A stretch of 64,000 nt of DNA from Methanosarcina siciliae T4/M. Lineage in GTDB: Archaea; Halobacteriota; Methanosarcinia; Methanosarcinales; Methanosarcinaceae. A program made the position numbers and the translations under genes. The notes under the pieces are model-generated. The model saw nothing but the letters and a program-made list of their open reading frames with translations, ran no database searches and was not told the DNA's origin. The stretch covers positions 4,953,559-5,017,558 of the forward strand of contig NZ_CP009506.1 of assembly GCF_000970085.1 (NCBI RefSeq), in the 5' to 3' direction. Below are positions 1 through 8,097 of this stretch, in pieces (the first letter of the stretch is position 1; the number at the start of each line of letters is the position of its first letter).

Positions 1-272
1 TGGGAGGTGGTTGCGGAATAGGTCCTTGCCCCGACAGCCGAAGCTCCCACAAGGGCCGAGATCGCCGAGAATTCGGATTCCACGTTGATGTATTCACAGT
101 TCGGGATTTCCCCGTCTGCCATAAACTGGGATAAGTCTTCAACGATATGGGTCTGAGGGGTGATAGGATAAGCGGAAATCACATTTGGACGGCAAGTTTT
201 TGCTGCATGGGCAACTGCGTAGGAACCCTCCACGACTACCATTTTGGCCTTGTCAGCTGAATTGAGCGGCAT
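1..272 (-). CDS. porA: Pyruvate:ferredoxin oxidoreductase alpha subunit (N-terminal part)
   Basis: Only about the first 90 codons are present; the gene runs off the left edge. The ATG is the complement of 270-272 and overlaps the porD stop by one base (TAATG), so translation is probably coupled. The visible protein begins [20 protein letters not shown] and continues with [10 protein letters not shown] and [10 protein letters not shown]. These are the conserved N-terminal segments of the thiamine-pyrophosphate-dependent 2-oxoacid oxidoreductase alpha subunit. With PorB, PorC and PorD it interconverts pyruvate, CoA and acetyl-CoA with ferredoxin in the cytoplasm. PorB, the TPP-binding beta subunit, should lie just outside the window. 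Confidence 0.93.
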   Translation of the reverse strand, partial: MPLNSADKAKMVVVEGSYAVAHAAKTCRPNVISAYPITPQTHIVEDLSQFMADGEIPNCEYINVESEFSAISALVGASAVGARTYSATTS

Positions 273-532
273 TATTTCTCCTCCAGAATCATATCAATTG
301 CGTCTGCAGGGCATTCATTCGCACAGATACCGCATCCTTTGCAGTAATCGTAGTTGTATTCGAAAAAACCATCTTCTCTGGGAAGAATTGACATATCAGG
401 GCACACAATCTCGCAGATTCCGCATTTGGTGCATTTTTCGTAATTGTAAACAGGTCGGAAGTTTCTCCAGCCTCCGGTTTTGTTTACAAGGGTTGAACCC
501 GGTTCGCAAATTCCTCCAATTGGGATCTTCAT
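272..532 (-). CDS. porD: Pyruvate:ferredoxin oxidoreductase delta subunit (ferredoxin-like)
   Basis: This 86-residue iron-sulfur protein carries two complete 4Fe-4S motifs. The first has Cys34, Cys37, Cys40 and Cys44 ([12 protein letters not shown]); the second has Cys64, Cys67, Cys70 and Cys74 ([12 protein letters not shown]). It passes electrons from the TPP active site to external ferredoxin. The start overlaps the end of porC by four bases (ATGA) and the stop overlaps porA by one, so gamma, delta and alpha form one tightly coupled operon. Size and order match archaeal four-subunit Por. Confidence 0.95.
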   Translation of the reverse strand: MKIPIGGICEPGSTLVNKTGGWRNFRPVYNYEKCTKCGICEIVCPDMSILPREDGFFEYNYDYCKGCGICANECPADAIDMILEEK

Positions 533-1077
533 GCTTCTTTCCCCCTGATAAGTTCATAGGCTTTCTGGATAGCCTGAGCGTTCTTTTCGGCTACTTTGCC
601 GGAAAAGCGGTCCCTTACGGCTTTTTTAATGGATTCCACATTGATCTCTCCGGTTGCACCTGCAAAAGCTCCCAGAAGGACAGTGTTCACAATAGGAAGG
701 CCAATAATGTCCATTGCCACCTTTGTGGCGTCAACGGTCATGACCCTTGCTTTTGTATCAAGTTTTAGGTCTTCGGGTTTTTCTTTTGTGTTGATGATGA
801 TAATGCCATCGTCTTTTATCCCGCTTGCAACGTCGACAGTTTCGAGCAGGGTGGCATCCTGGACGATCACGTAATCTGGTGTGTATATCTGGCTTCGGAG
901 CCTGATCGGATTCTCACTGAGCCTGGTGAATGCCTGCACAGGAGCACCTCTGCGCTCTACCCCAAAAGCAGGGAAGGCCTGGCTGAACTTTCCGTCTTCA
1001 AAAGCTGCAACGGAAAGCATTTCAGCTGCAGTAACAGAACCCTGGCCTCCTCGACCGTGTATTCTGATTTCCTTCAT
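529..1077 (-). CDS. porC: Pyruvate:ferredoxin oxidoreductase gamma subunit
   Basis: This is the 182-residue gamma subunit and the first gene of the por operon. The N-terminus [20 protein letters not shown] is the hallmark of the 2-oxoacid:acceptor oxidoreductase gamma domain. [13 protein letters not shown] and the later [15 protein letters not shown] region are also typical. A good ribosome binding site (AAGGAGAATCCAG) precedes the ATG and fixes the start. The roughly 560-bp upstream gap must hold the operon promoter. In methanogens this complex supplies pyruvate from acetyl-CoA for biosynthesis, and runs in reverse during growth on pyruvate. Confidence 0.95.
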   Translation of the reverse strand: MKEIRIHGRGGQGSVTAAEMLSVAAFEDGKFSQAFPAFGVERRGAPVQAFTRLSENPIRLRSQIYTPDYVIVQDATLLETVDVASGIKDDGIIIINTKEKPEDLKLDTKARVMTVDATKVAMDIIGLPIVNTVLLGAFAGATGEINVESIKKAVRDRFSGKVAEKNAQAIQKAYELIRGKEA

Positions 1078-1638
1078 CTGGATTCTCCTTGTTAAACGCG
1101 GTTTTAATTTAGTTTTTTAATGTTTTTCAAGCATTTTTTGCTGTTTTCGGCAGTCTGTATGGCATGATTATTTGTAGTTTGGCTGTCAGCACACTGCTAT
1201 TAATCGAGTTAACCTGAAGTTAATCTCTTATTAATTCTTGCCAGATCAGGAATCCGTACCTCTACCCTGTACGGTTTTTCATCCGGCATTTTCTCCAGAC
1301 ACCAATTAATATCCAAAGGCTGATTGGTAATGGTTCAAAACTTTGGACGGCAAAATTGTTAACCTCATAGTATTCATAATTGATGGATCATAATTATCTT
1401 GACGGTACTATATTTTCAATTATATATTCACGCCGTTTGGTGCCTGATAGTTCATGGATAATAGTGTAGATTATTATTAGTTTTTCGGTGAACGTCGAGA
1501 AATTCTTTATAAATACTTCTAATTTTAAATTATTTTTTAGACGTTTTATAATTATGGTTTCCAGGTTAACCTGTCTTCTTACCATGTTATCTCTCTGTTC
1601 TATTGTAAACAAAGCTTAACTCTAAAAATTGAATATTC
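1078..1638. other. AT-rich intergenic region upstream of porC
   Basis: No convincing gene is seen here. A minus-strand reading frame of 72 codons (1394-1612) has no recognisable domain and no clear ribosome binding site, so I do not call it. The region should contain the leader and promoter of the leftward por operon. Imperfect inverted segments rich in A and T lie around 1375-1400. Confidence 0.5.
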
Positions 1639-2610
1639 TTAATATTTTTCCTGGCAGGAACTCCTCATCAGTTCAGTTATGGACTTCCCGTCTTTCAGAC
1701 CATTAATTTTTTCCCTGACGTGCCGCGAGCCGTGCAGTCCTTTAGTAAACCAGTGTGCGTGCATCCTGAGGTTTATGGATGAAAGAAGGTTGTGTTCCTC
1801 AAGGAGGGAAATATATTTTTCAAAATCCTCAAGTTGTCTGGCCTGTCTCTCAACCTCGAGTTTCTCACCGGTTTTTAAGTAGTGCCTGATCCTTCTAAAA
1901 ATAAAAGGGTTTCCCATTGATGCGCGCCCTATCATAAGTCCGTCGCAACATGTCAGCTCCAGAGTCCTTTCTGCCGATTCCTCGTCCCTGATGTCCCCGT
2001 TTGCAATTACAGGAATTGAAAGCTCATTTTTGACTGCTTTTATTCCCATAAGGTTCGCATTGCCCGAGTACATCTGCGCAGCTGTCCTGCCGTGCACGGT
2101 CAAAGCCGATACCCCTGCCTTTTCTATCAGACGGGCAATTTCAAGGGTTTTTTCCTCCCTTCCGAGGAGGCGGATCTTTGCGCTGACCGGAGTATTCAGG
2201 GCATCCGTAAGCTCAGAGATTATTTCACGGACAAGTTCCGGGGAATTGAGGAGAGCCGAGCCGCAGCCAGCCCCTGTGATGCATCTTGCAGGGCAGCCCA
2301 TGTTAATGTCTATGACCTCAGGCCTGTATTCTTCTTCAACAAAAAATGCAGCTTTTCTAAGTTTCTCGGGACAGTTCCCCACGAGCTGAACCCCAAAAGG
2401 CCTGTCTTCGGAAGAACTCAGCCCTTTAATAAAAGATTTTCTGCTTTCATTGAGCAGGGCATCTGCACTGATCATCTCTGTGTAGGTCAGGTCAGCTCCA
2501 TCCTGCCTGCAAAGCAGTCTGAAAGCCAGATTTGTTACATCTGCCATAGGCGCAAGAAGAAGATTTCCGGGAAGTTCGGTTCTTCCAATTTTTAGTTTTT
2601 TAAGTTTCAT
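1639..2610 (-). CDS. dus: tRNA-dihydrouridine synthase
   Basis: This FMN-dependent enzyme of about 323 residues reduces uridines in tRNA to dihydrouridine. Visible family marks are the start of the TIM barrel (LLLAPMADVTNLAFRLLCR), the catalytic-cysteine segment INMGCPARCITGAGCGSALL, VTVHGRTAAQMYSG, IPVIANGDI and DGLMIGRASMGNPFIF. The open frame continues upstream to 2709, but that part is a basic, repetitive stretch read from a short direct repeat. The ATG at 2610 (MKLKKLKIGRTELPGN) fits the family start. No strong ribosome binding site marks either choice. The gene stands alone. Confidence 0.93.
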   Translation of the reverse strand: MKLKKLKIGRTELPGNLLLAPMADVTNLAFRLLCRQDGADLTYTEMISADALLNESRKSFIKGLSSSEDRPFGVQLVGNCPEKLRKAAFFVEEEYRPEVIDINMGCPARCITGAGCGSALLNSPELVREIISELTDALNTPVSAKIRLLGREEKTLEIARLIEKAGVSALTVHGRTAAQMYSGNANLMGIKAVKNELSIPVIANGDIRDEESAERTLELTCCDGLMIGRASMGNPFIFRRIRHYLKTGEKLEVERQARQLEDFEKYISLLEEHNLLSSINLRMHAHWFTKGLHGSRHVREKINGLKDGKSITELMRSSCQEKY

Positions 2611-2830
2611 GTTTCTTATGTTTTTAAGTCTCGTATTCTGGTGATTTTTAAGTCTCACGTCTCTTATGATTTTCCAGCTTTTTCTACGGCGAAAAGAGGA
2701 TAAAAGCAAGATACTTGAACCAGGGATTGAAACTCTGGTTCGGGTTTTCCACGAAGAGCGTAAAAGTTGATTGAAGTTTGATATTTGATCGAAGTTAATT
2801 ACGGAGTTTACTTGAAATTAAATGCGCAGA

Positions 2831-2880
2831 TGATGTGGCTATACAGGTGATGTGGCTATACAGGTGATGTGGTTATATGA
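2831..2880. repeat. 17-bp tandem repeat, about three copies
   Basis: The unit TGATGTGGCTATACAGG occurs twice exactly and a third time with changes, in the spacer between dus and the signal peptidase gene. It lies outside any gene. It is one of many short tandem repeats in this window's spacers. Confidence 0.8.
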
Positions 2881-2952
2881 CCATGAGAGGATAATAGCCA
2901 CTTTTATATTTGTGAGGCAATTACCTGCTGGCGGGCACACAACTCAATGGGC

Positions 2953-3510
2953 TCATGAAAAGAGCAGCCTGACATATCCAAGGTAAGGAATCCTGTACCG
3001 TGCAACCCCTATTATCCATTCATCTTTCACAGGCACATAGTAACTTATCTGTCCTTCCTGGTCGTAGTGCTTGTTGGTAACAGGGTTGTCCCCTTTGGTA
3101 ATATATCCGGAGTAAGGGGCAGCAGGACCGTTTTCCCACATGGGCTCTCCGGCTTCCACCCGGTACATTGCTCTATGTATTATAGGAGTTATGCCTTCCT
3201 GTCCGTAGGGTCGATAGAGTATAACGTCTCCATAGTCTCCAAAGGTCATGTAACCCGACTCTTCTCCTTCTTCATTGGTAACAAGATCAACTCGATCGAT
3301 GTTTTTAATGAAGATAATGTCTCCTACCTGCATATGTGGTTCCATACTTCCGGACTCCACTGCGACCATGGGTGTCCAGAGCCCGAACGCCAGTTTGGAA
3401 AGAACCATAAAGGCTATCAGGACAGCCGCAACCGACAGCAAATCCTTTCCAAGGGAAACCAGGAAGCTCTCTTCCTCCTGGGTACTGTTTTGTGTATTAG
3501 TGTTGCTCAT
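2953..3510 (-). CDS. Type I signal peptidase (archaeal/SEC11-like)
   Basis: This 185-residue membrane protease removes signal peptides from secreted proteins such as the S-layer protein encoded in this window. A membrane segment spans about residues 22-46. It is followed by the catalytic serine in VESGSMEPHM (Ser55), then GDIIFIKN, the histidine in PIIHRAM (His112), and GDNPVTN with Asp141. Histidine in place of the bacterial catalytic lysine marks the ER/archaeal SEC11 class. The acidic, Gln- and Asn-rich N-terminus is cytoplasmic and unremarkable. The gene stands alone, with about 620 bp of non-coding DNA upstream. Confidence 0.92.
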   Translation of the reverse strand: MSNTNTQNSTQEEESFLVSLGKDLLSVAAVLIAFMVLSKLAFGLWTPMVAVESGSMEPHMQVGDIIFIKNIDRVDLVTNEEGEESGYMTFGDYGDVILYRPYGQEGITPIIHRAMYRVEAGEPMWENGPAAPYSGYITKGDNPVTNKHYDQEGQISYYVPVKDEWIIGVARYRIPYLGYVRLLFS

Positions 3511-4128
3511 AGTAAGCCTTTATTCTCTTTATTTTATTCATCCTGTGCTTTATTATATTTCATTCGGTCTGTATTACTGTGCCGGCACTTCGTAAGCTAT
3601 GTAATTTATATTTTTGTATAAATCCTGCTCTAATAATCTTAAGTGTACCATACTTTTTTGCATTATTATATAAGTCTTTTAGGTATACTTGCCTATACGA
3701 TTTGCTTTTATCCTATATTAACTTACAATTTATCAGCAGGTTATGATATTTTTATAGTTAATTATTTAAAAAATAGCCTGACATCCCTTCAAATTCGAAT
3801 AATTGTTTAGAAATCTTTTTTAGGAATCCATTAAGGGAGGAATCTATTAGGAATCTTCTATAAGGCTGAAGAATACAAACATTTAATCCGAATCTAAAAT
3901 ATAATCCTGTTGACAGGCTATTCTCACGGGAATAAAACCAAAAATCCTTACCAAACTATATACTGTTATTTTGCTGTTATCGAAGCAATTTTGTATGTGT
4001 TTGGTTTTTATATTTTAAGTGGGTCTTTGCTTTAAATCATTTGAGTTCAGGCTGATTGGTTCCAGGTCAAATAAGGCTCATAGATGCTGGTAACCATAAA
4101 ATCAGGTTGAAAAAGTCAGGTCGGAATT
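3511..4128. other. AT-rich intergenic region between divergent genes
   Basis: No gene is seen. The region separates the leftward signal peptidase gene from the rightward PolD small-subunit gene and should hold both promoters. A TATA-like stretch, TTATTATATAAG, lies near 3662-3673. Otherwise I see only AT-rich sequence. Confidence 0.5.
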
Positions 4129-6171
4129 ATGAATGAAATCGATATTATAAGGGCAGTTATAGAGGAAGGGTACCAGATAAGCCCGCAAGCCGTAGAACTA
4201 ATCAAATTAAGTAACTCCCCTGAAAACCTTCTAAAATACATTCTTTCAACTATTGATGACTGTGTTTTCGTTATCGAACCCGAACATGTCGACCTGAAGA
4301 GCTTTGAAGCTTCTACAACTTTTTCCAGAGTGACCTCTGGAGCACCTCCCGGGACAGTTTCCGGTAAGGTTTCAGGTAAAATTTCCACTCCTGCCTTAGA
4401 TTCTGCTTCAGAACCTGTCTCAGATTCTGGCTACGAATCTTCCTCAGAACCTTCCGTTGAACCGGATATAGTTTCAGCAGTTGAAGTCCCGGACTCCAAC
4501 CCGGAAATTGAACCTGAAATTCTTTCTTCCCAGGGTTCGAATTCAGATTTTGATTCTGATCCGGTTTACGATTCTGCATCTGATTTAGTTCATGATTCAG
4601 TTCATGATTCAGTTCATGATTCAGTTCATGATTCAGTTCATGATTCAGTTCATGATTCAGTTCATGATACTGTTTCTGACCCGGTTAATAATTCAATTCA
4701 TGATTCAATTCATGATTCAATTCATGATACTGTTCATAACTTTCTTCCCAATCCTGTTAGCCCCTCTGTTTCTCCAAAAAGTATAAAAAAACAGGCTTCC
4801 TCTTTTTTCGGAACTACAGGTCCTTCTTCTGCCTTTAAAAATGATTTAAGGATGAATTCTCTTTTTTCAAACCAGAAAAATTCTTTTTCTTCGAGTTCCA
4901 GGGATGAAGGGATCAGATATATTCCGGGCCGCAACCCTGTCACCGTGCTTTCCGACATTACCGGGCATTCGACCTGTGTTGGGGAGTATATGCAGTTTGT
5001 GCAGTATTTCAGGGACAGGTATAGCAGGCTCTCTGAGATCCTCCGGGGAAGGATGAATGCCCGGCCTATAGAGAGCCTGAAAAGGAGGAGTTTCCGCCGC
5101 GGATCCGACGGGAACACTGAGGAGTTATCGATCATAGGGATGGTTTCAGATATCAGCACCACCACCAATGGGCACAAGATCCTTTCTCTTGAAGACTCAA
5201 CAGGCTCTTTTTCCGTGCTTATCCGAAATAGTGATAAAGAGCTCTTTGAACTGGCTTCGCGGCTCCTTCTGGACGAGATTGTCGGGGTAACAGGCTCGGT
5301 TACGAACGACGGAAACCTTATGCTTGCCACAAAACTCCTCCAGCCCGATGTCCCTAACAGTGTTCAGCGCAGGACAGGAAGCCACGGAAAAGCCGTCCTG
5401 ATCTCGGATGTGCATGTGGGTAGTTCCCAGTTCCTGGAAGATTCCTGGCTGGACTTCCTGGACTTTTTGAAAGGAGAATCCGACTCCGAAGAAATGCGGG
5501 AGATTGCAGCCCAGGTCCGTTATCTCGTTGTTGCAGGAGACCTCGTGGACGGCATAGGGATTTATCCTGACCAGGAAATGGAACTGGATATCCCGGATGT
5601 CTATGAACAGTACAGGAAAGCCGCAGAGTATATAAGAGAAGTTCCTGAACAAATCCATGTGATCATAAGTCCCGGAAACCATGACGCTGTACGCCAGGCA
5701 GAACCACAGCCCGCCCTGCCTGCGCGAATCTGTGCGGATTTTCCTGAGAACGTCACCTTCGTAGGCAACCCTGCTCTTGTGGACCTTGACGGCGTCCAGA
5801 TTCTTATATATCACGGCAGATCGATTGATGATCTGGTGGCGAGTGTTCCCGGGGTATCATATCAGGAACCTGCAGGGGCAGTCCTTGAGATGCTCAAGCG
5901 CAGGCACCTTGCTCCGACTTACGGGAGTAGGGTTTCCATATCCCCGGAGAAAAAAGACTACTTTATAATTGACCCTGTTCCGGATATCATCCATACGGGG
6001 CACGTCCATACTCTGGGGGTTCAGCGATACAAAAATGTCCTGCTGGTCAACTCCGGAACATGGCAGGGTCAGACCGAGTTCCAGAAGCGTGTAAACCTGA
6101 TGCCTATGCCGGCTAGAGTCCCGGTTGTGGATCTTGCGAATTTTGACGTGAAAATCCTGGCATTTGATTAA
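4129..6171 (+). CDS. polB: DNA polymerase D small subunit (DP1), 3'-5' exonuclease
   Basis: This 680-residue protein is the exonuclease subunit of the archaeal replicative polymerase PolD. An N-terminal helical domain (about 1-60) is followed by a long Ser/Pro/Asp-rich linker (about 65-250) and an OB-fold (about 335-420). The C-terminal Mre11-like phosphoesterase has a full set of metal motifs: LISDVHVG (about 424), GDLVDG (about 470), PGNHD (about 515), YHGRS (about 561) and HTGHVHTLG (about 621). The linker holds about ten tandem VHDS/IHDS tetrapeptides that expand it beyond what the fold needs. The start follows a GGTCGGAA segment. The DP2 large subunit is not nearby. Confidence 0.95.
   Translation: MNEIDIIRAVIEEGYQISPQAVELIKLSNSPENLLKYILSTIDDCVFVIEPEHVDLKSFEASTTFSRVTSGAPPGTVSGKVSGKISTPALDSASEPVSDSGYESSSEPSVEPDIVSAVEVPDSNPEIEPEILSSQGSNSDFDSDPVYDSASDLVHDSVHDSVHDSVHDSVHDSVHDSVHDTVSDPVNNSIHDSIHDSIHDTVHNFLPNPVSPSVSPKSIKKQASSFFGTTGPSSAFKNDLRMNSLFSNQKNSFSSSSRDEGIRYIPGRNPVTVLSDITGHSTCVGEYMQFVQYFRDRYSRLSEILRGRMNARPIESLKRRSFRRGSDGNTEELSIIGMVSDISTTTNGHKILSLEDSTGSFSVLIRNSDKELFELASRLLLDEIVGVTGSVTNDGNLMLATKLLQPDVPNSVQRRTGSHGKAVLISDVHVGSSQFLEDSWLDFLDFLKGESDSEEMREIAAQVRYLVVAGDLVDGIGIYPDQEMELDIPDVYEQYRKAAEYIREVPEQIHVIISPGNHDAVRQAEPQPALPARICADFPENVTFVGNPALVDLDGVQILIYHGRSIDDLVASVPGVSYQEPAGAVLEMLKRRHLAPTYGSRVSISPEKKDYFIIDPVPDIIHTGHVHTLGVQRYKNVLLVNSGTWQGQTEFQKRVNLMPMPARVPVVDLANFDVKILAFD
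4588..4740 (+). repeat. In-frame 12-bp minisatellite inside the PolD small-subunit gene
   Basis: The unit GTTCATGATTCA is repeated about six times in perfect tandem (4588-4660). After a short interruption, ATTCATGATTCA variants recur (4690-4740). It encodes VHDS and IHDS tetrapeptides in the disordered linker. A 12-bp period preserves the frame whatever the copy number. Confidence 0.95.
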
Positions 6172-6232
6172 GCCCGGGCCTGTGAGCTCAGATCCGTTTT
6201 TCTCTGAGGTTCTCCAAAATTATTTTCCGATC

Positions 6233-6245
6233 CTTATATATACCA
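6233..6245 (+). promoter_or_regulatory. TATA box of the Taw1 gene
   Basis: TTATATATACC lies about 25-30 bases before the ATG at 6267. At the normal archaeal spacing, transcription would start about 0-10 bases before the start codon, giving a very short leader or none. Confidence 0.55.
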
Positions 6246-6266
6246 CAAAGATTTAATATCCGGAAA

Positions 6267-7304
6267 ATGCCGCTTGAAGAAAGAAAGGAAGAAAAAAAAG
6301 ATTCCGGAGAAAGCTTTCCGGAAATCCCGGAAGAAAATCGGGGGGAAGAACAGGCTTCTCTCCCCTTTGATATCCCTGATTTTGCGACTCTTCTTAAAAA
6401 GCAGAGCTATGCCCTCGCAGGCCGCCACTCGGCAGTAAAGACCTGCCTCTGGCTCAGAAAAGCCATGAATGACGAAGGCTTTTGCTACAAATCGAAGTTT
6501 TATGGCGTCCAGTCCCACCGCTGCCTCCAGATGACTCCCACGCTCATATGCAACCACCGCTGCCTTTTCTGCTGGCGCCCGACTGAGGTCCCGGTCCCTG
6601 CACCCGGAGAATGGGACTCCCCTGAAAAAATCGTTGAGGAAAGCATTGACTGCCAGCGAAAATTGATCACAGGTTTCGGAGGTTCGCCGAATGCACTCAG
6701 GGAGCGCTGGCTTGAAGGCAATGAGCCGAATAACGTTGCAATCTCTCTGTCAGGAGAACCGACCTTTTACCCTTACCTTCCTGAACTTATCGAAGAATAT
6801 GAAAAGAGAGGTTTTACCACCTTTCTGGTTACAAACGGAACCGTCCCTTCAATGCTTGCAAAGGTTAACCCTTCCCAGTTGTACATGAGTCTTGATGCCC
6901 CTGACCTCGAGACCTACCTCAGGGTCTGCCAGCCAAAATCGCCTGCCCTCTGGGACAGGATTAACGAGTCTCTGGACATCATGAAGGAGAAATGCTCAAG
7001 AACAGTCATCCGGACCACACTGGTCAAAGGCGAAAATATATTCAGTCCCGAAGGCTACGCCGAACTTATTAAAAAGGCCTCCCCGGATTTTGTGGAAATA
7101 AAAGCCTACATGCACCTTGGCTTTTCACGCTTACGTCTCGACCGTTCTGCCATGCCAGCCCATGCAGAGGTGCTGGAGTTTTCTAAAGAGCTTGCAAAGC
7201 ACCTGGGGTATGATATCGCAGACGAATCCGAAATCAGCCGGGTTGTTCTCCTCTCAAAAGACGGAAAAAAATCTCCTGTGAGAAAGGTTTCCTTCAAGGA
7301 CTAA
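6267..7304 (+). CDS. taw1: tRNA 4-demethylwyosine synthase (radical SAM)
   Basis: This 345-residue radical-SAM enzyme condenses pyruvate with N1-methylguanosine-37 of tRNA-Phe to build the wyosine tricycle. The SAM cluster motif is ICNHRCLFCW, with Cys95, Cys99 and Cys102. Three further cysteines at 60, 73 and 86 have the 13-residue spacing known for the second 4Fe-4S cluster of archaeal Taw1. ISLSGEPTFYPYLPELI and FLVTNGTVPSML are family signatures, as is VEIKAYMHLGFSRLRL near the C-terminus. The first 30 residues are charged and probably disordered. The ATG follows CCGGAAA. Confidence 0.95.
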   Translation: MPLEERKEEKKDSGESFPEIPEENRGEEQASLPFDIPDFATLLKKQSYALAGRHSAVKTCLWLRKAMNDEGFCYKSKFYGVQSHRCLQMTPTLICNHRCLFCWRPTEVPVPAPGEWDSPEKIVEESIDCQRKLITGFGGSPNALRERWLEGNEPNNVAISLSGEPTFYPYLPELIEEYEKRGFTTFLVTNGTVPSMLAKVNPSQLYMSLDAPDLETYLRVCQPKSPALWDRINESLDIMKEKCSRTVIRTTLVKGENIFSPEGYAELIKKASPDFVEIKAYMHLGFSRLRLDRSAMPAHAEVLEFSKELAKHLGYDIADESEISRVVLLSKDGKKSPVRKVSFKD

Positions 7305-7560
7305 ACCATTCTTATCTAACCTTTCTTACCAGATTTTTTACCTGAAATTCATTTTTCTCTGCCTCTATCTATCTTTCTCGATCTCCTCTCTATCCGAAAA
7401 TGAGTTCTAAAGTCGAAGATAAATGTAGAGGAATATTATTATATTTTAATAAAAATATAAAATGTGTCAGGGGATAGAAACAAATATAAACCTAAGTTTC
7501 AATTAGAGTATCATCCCGGCAAGGGTTAATCCGGTAAAATTAAATCAAGCAAATTAAACA
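7305..7560. other. AT-rich spacer after taw1
   Basis: A pyrimidine-rich tail (about 7340-7390) and an extremely AT-rich segment (7430-7475) follow taw1. No gene is seen. The drop to roughly 20% GC contrasts with the GC-rich element immediately downstream. Confidence 0.5.
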
Positions 7561-7599
7561 AGCCGTTAATTATCATATACAGTCCGAGTAAGATTATGT

Positions 7600-7830
7600 C
7601 TCATATCTAGTGCGATCAAAAGAATGCGAAACCTAGCAGGTTTATGCAGCATAAGAGCAAGCTTTAGCGACTTGCTGAGATGCCGGGCTTCCGAAGGGTG
7701 TATTTCTCACTCTAAGGTTCTTCGTATTCCAGGCGGTTTTTATACCCGGATTTCGGGTGAGACAGGAACTCACTGTGTGATTTATCCTTATCAAATCCTC
7801 CGTTTATCCGTTGTATGCCAACCGACATGT
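7600..7830 (+). ncRNA. Candidate structured RNA or long leader upstream of aRF1
   Basis: About 200 bases at roughly 45-53% GC stand inside spacer DNA of about 20-30% GC. They contain several short complementary pairs: GCAAG/CTTGC (about 7659-7677), CTTCC/GGAAG-type pairing at CTTCCGAAGG, and ACCCG/CGGGT (about 7744-7758). A 69-codon frame crosses it (7624-7833), but its product has no domain and no plausible start signal. It lacks the conserved blocks of RNase P RNA and SRP RNA, and it is not a tRNA. Strand and ends are guesses. It could be a free RNA, part of the aRF1 leader, or a decayed gene. Confidence 0.3.
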
Positions 7831-7978
7831 TAAATGAATCCTACATGCAAAGCGAATATTACACTGAATAACTAAATTTATTATGATGTCGGGCTTTATA
7901 ACTTTTCAATTGAAATCCGGTTTCAATAGAAATCTCTAACTGAACTCGATATGTTCCGGTCAAACTGGACGTCTCAAT

Positions 7979-8040
7979 GCAAATCAATTTCAATACAAAT
8001 CAATTTCAATACAAATCAATTTCAATACAAATCAATTTAC
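7979..8040 (+). repeat. 16-bp tandem repeat in the aRF1 leader
   Basis: The unit ACAAATCAATTTCAAT is repeated almost exactly four times, ending about 58 bases before the aRF1 ATG. It is AT-rich and probably transcribed as part of the leader. The long open frame through it (from 7951) only reflects the lack of stop codons in the repeat. Confidence 0.9.
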
Positions 8041-8097
8041 TACCAGACTTACGATAATTACGAATCTTACTGCTTTATTCATCGGGGAATTTTTAAA

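Noticed and set aside
1394..1612. 72-codon minus-strand frame upstream of dus
   Set aside because: No domain, no ribosome binding site and AT-rich composition; it looks like chance.
4592..4786. Open frame encoding repeated MIQF units
   Set aside because: It is the out-of-frame reading of the VHDS repeat in the PolD small-subunit gene.
7660..7700. TPP riboswitch suggested by CTTGCTGAGATG
   Set aside because: The second conserved part of the thiamine aptamer (CTGGATAATGCCAGCG-like) is absent and no thiamine gene follows.
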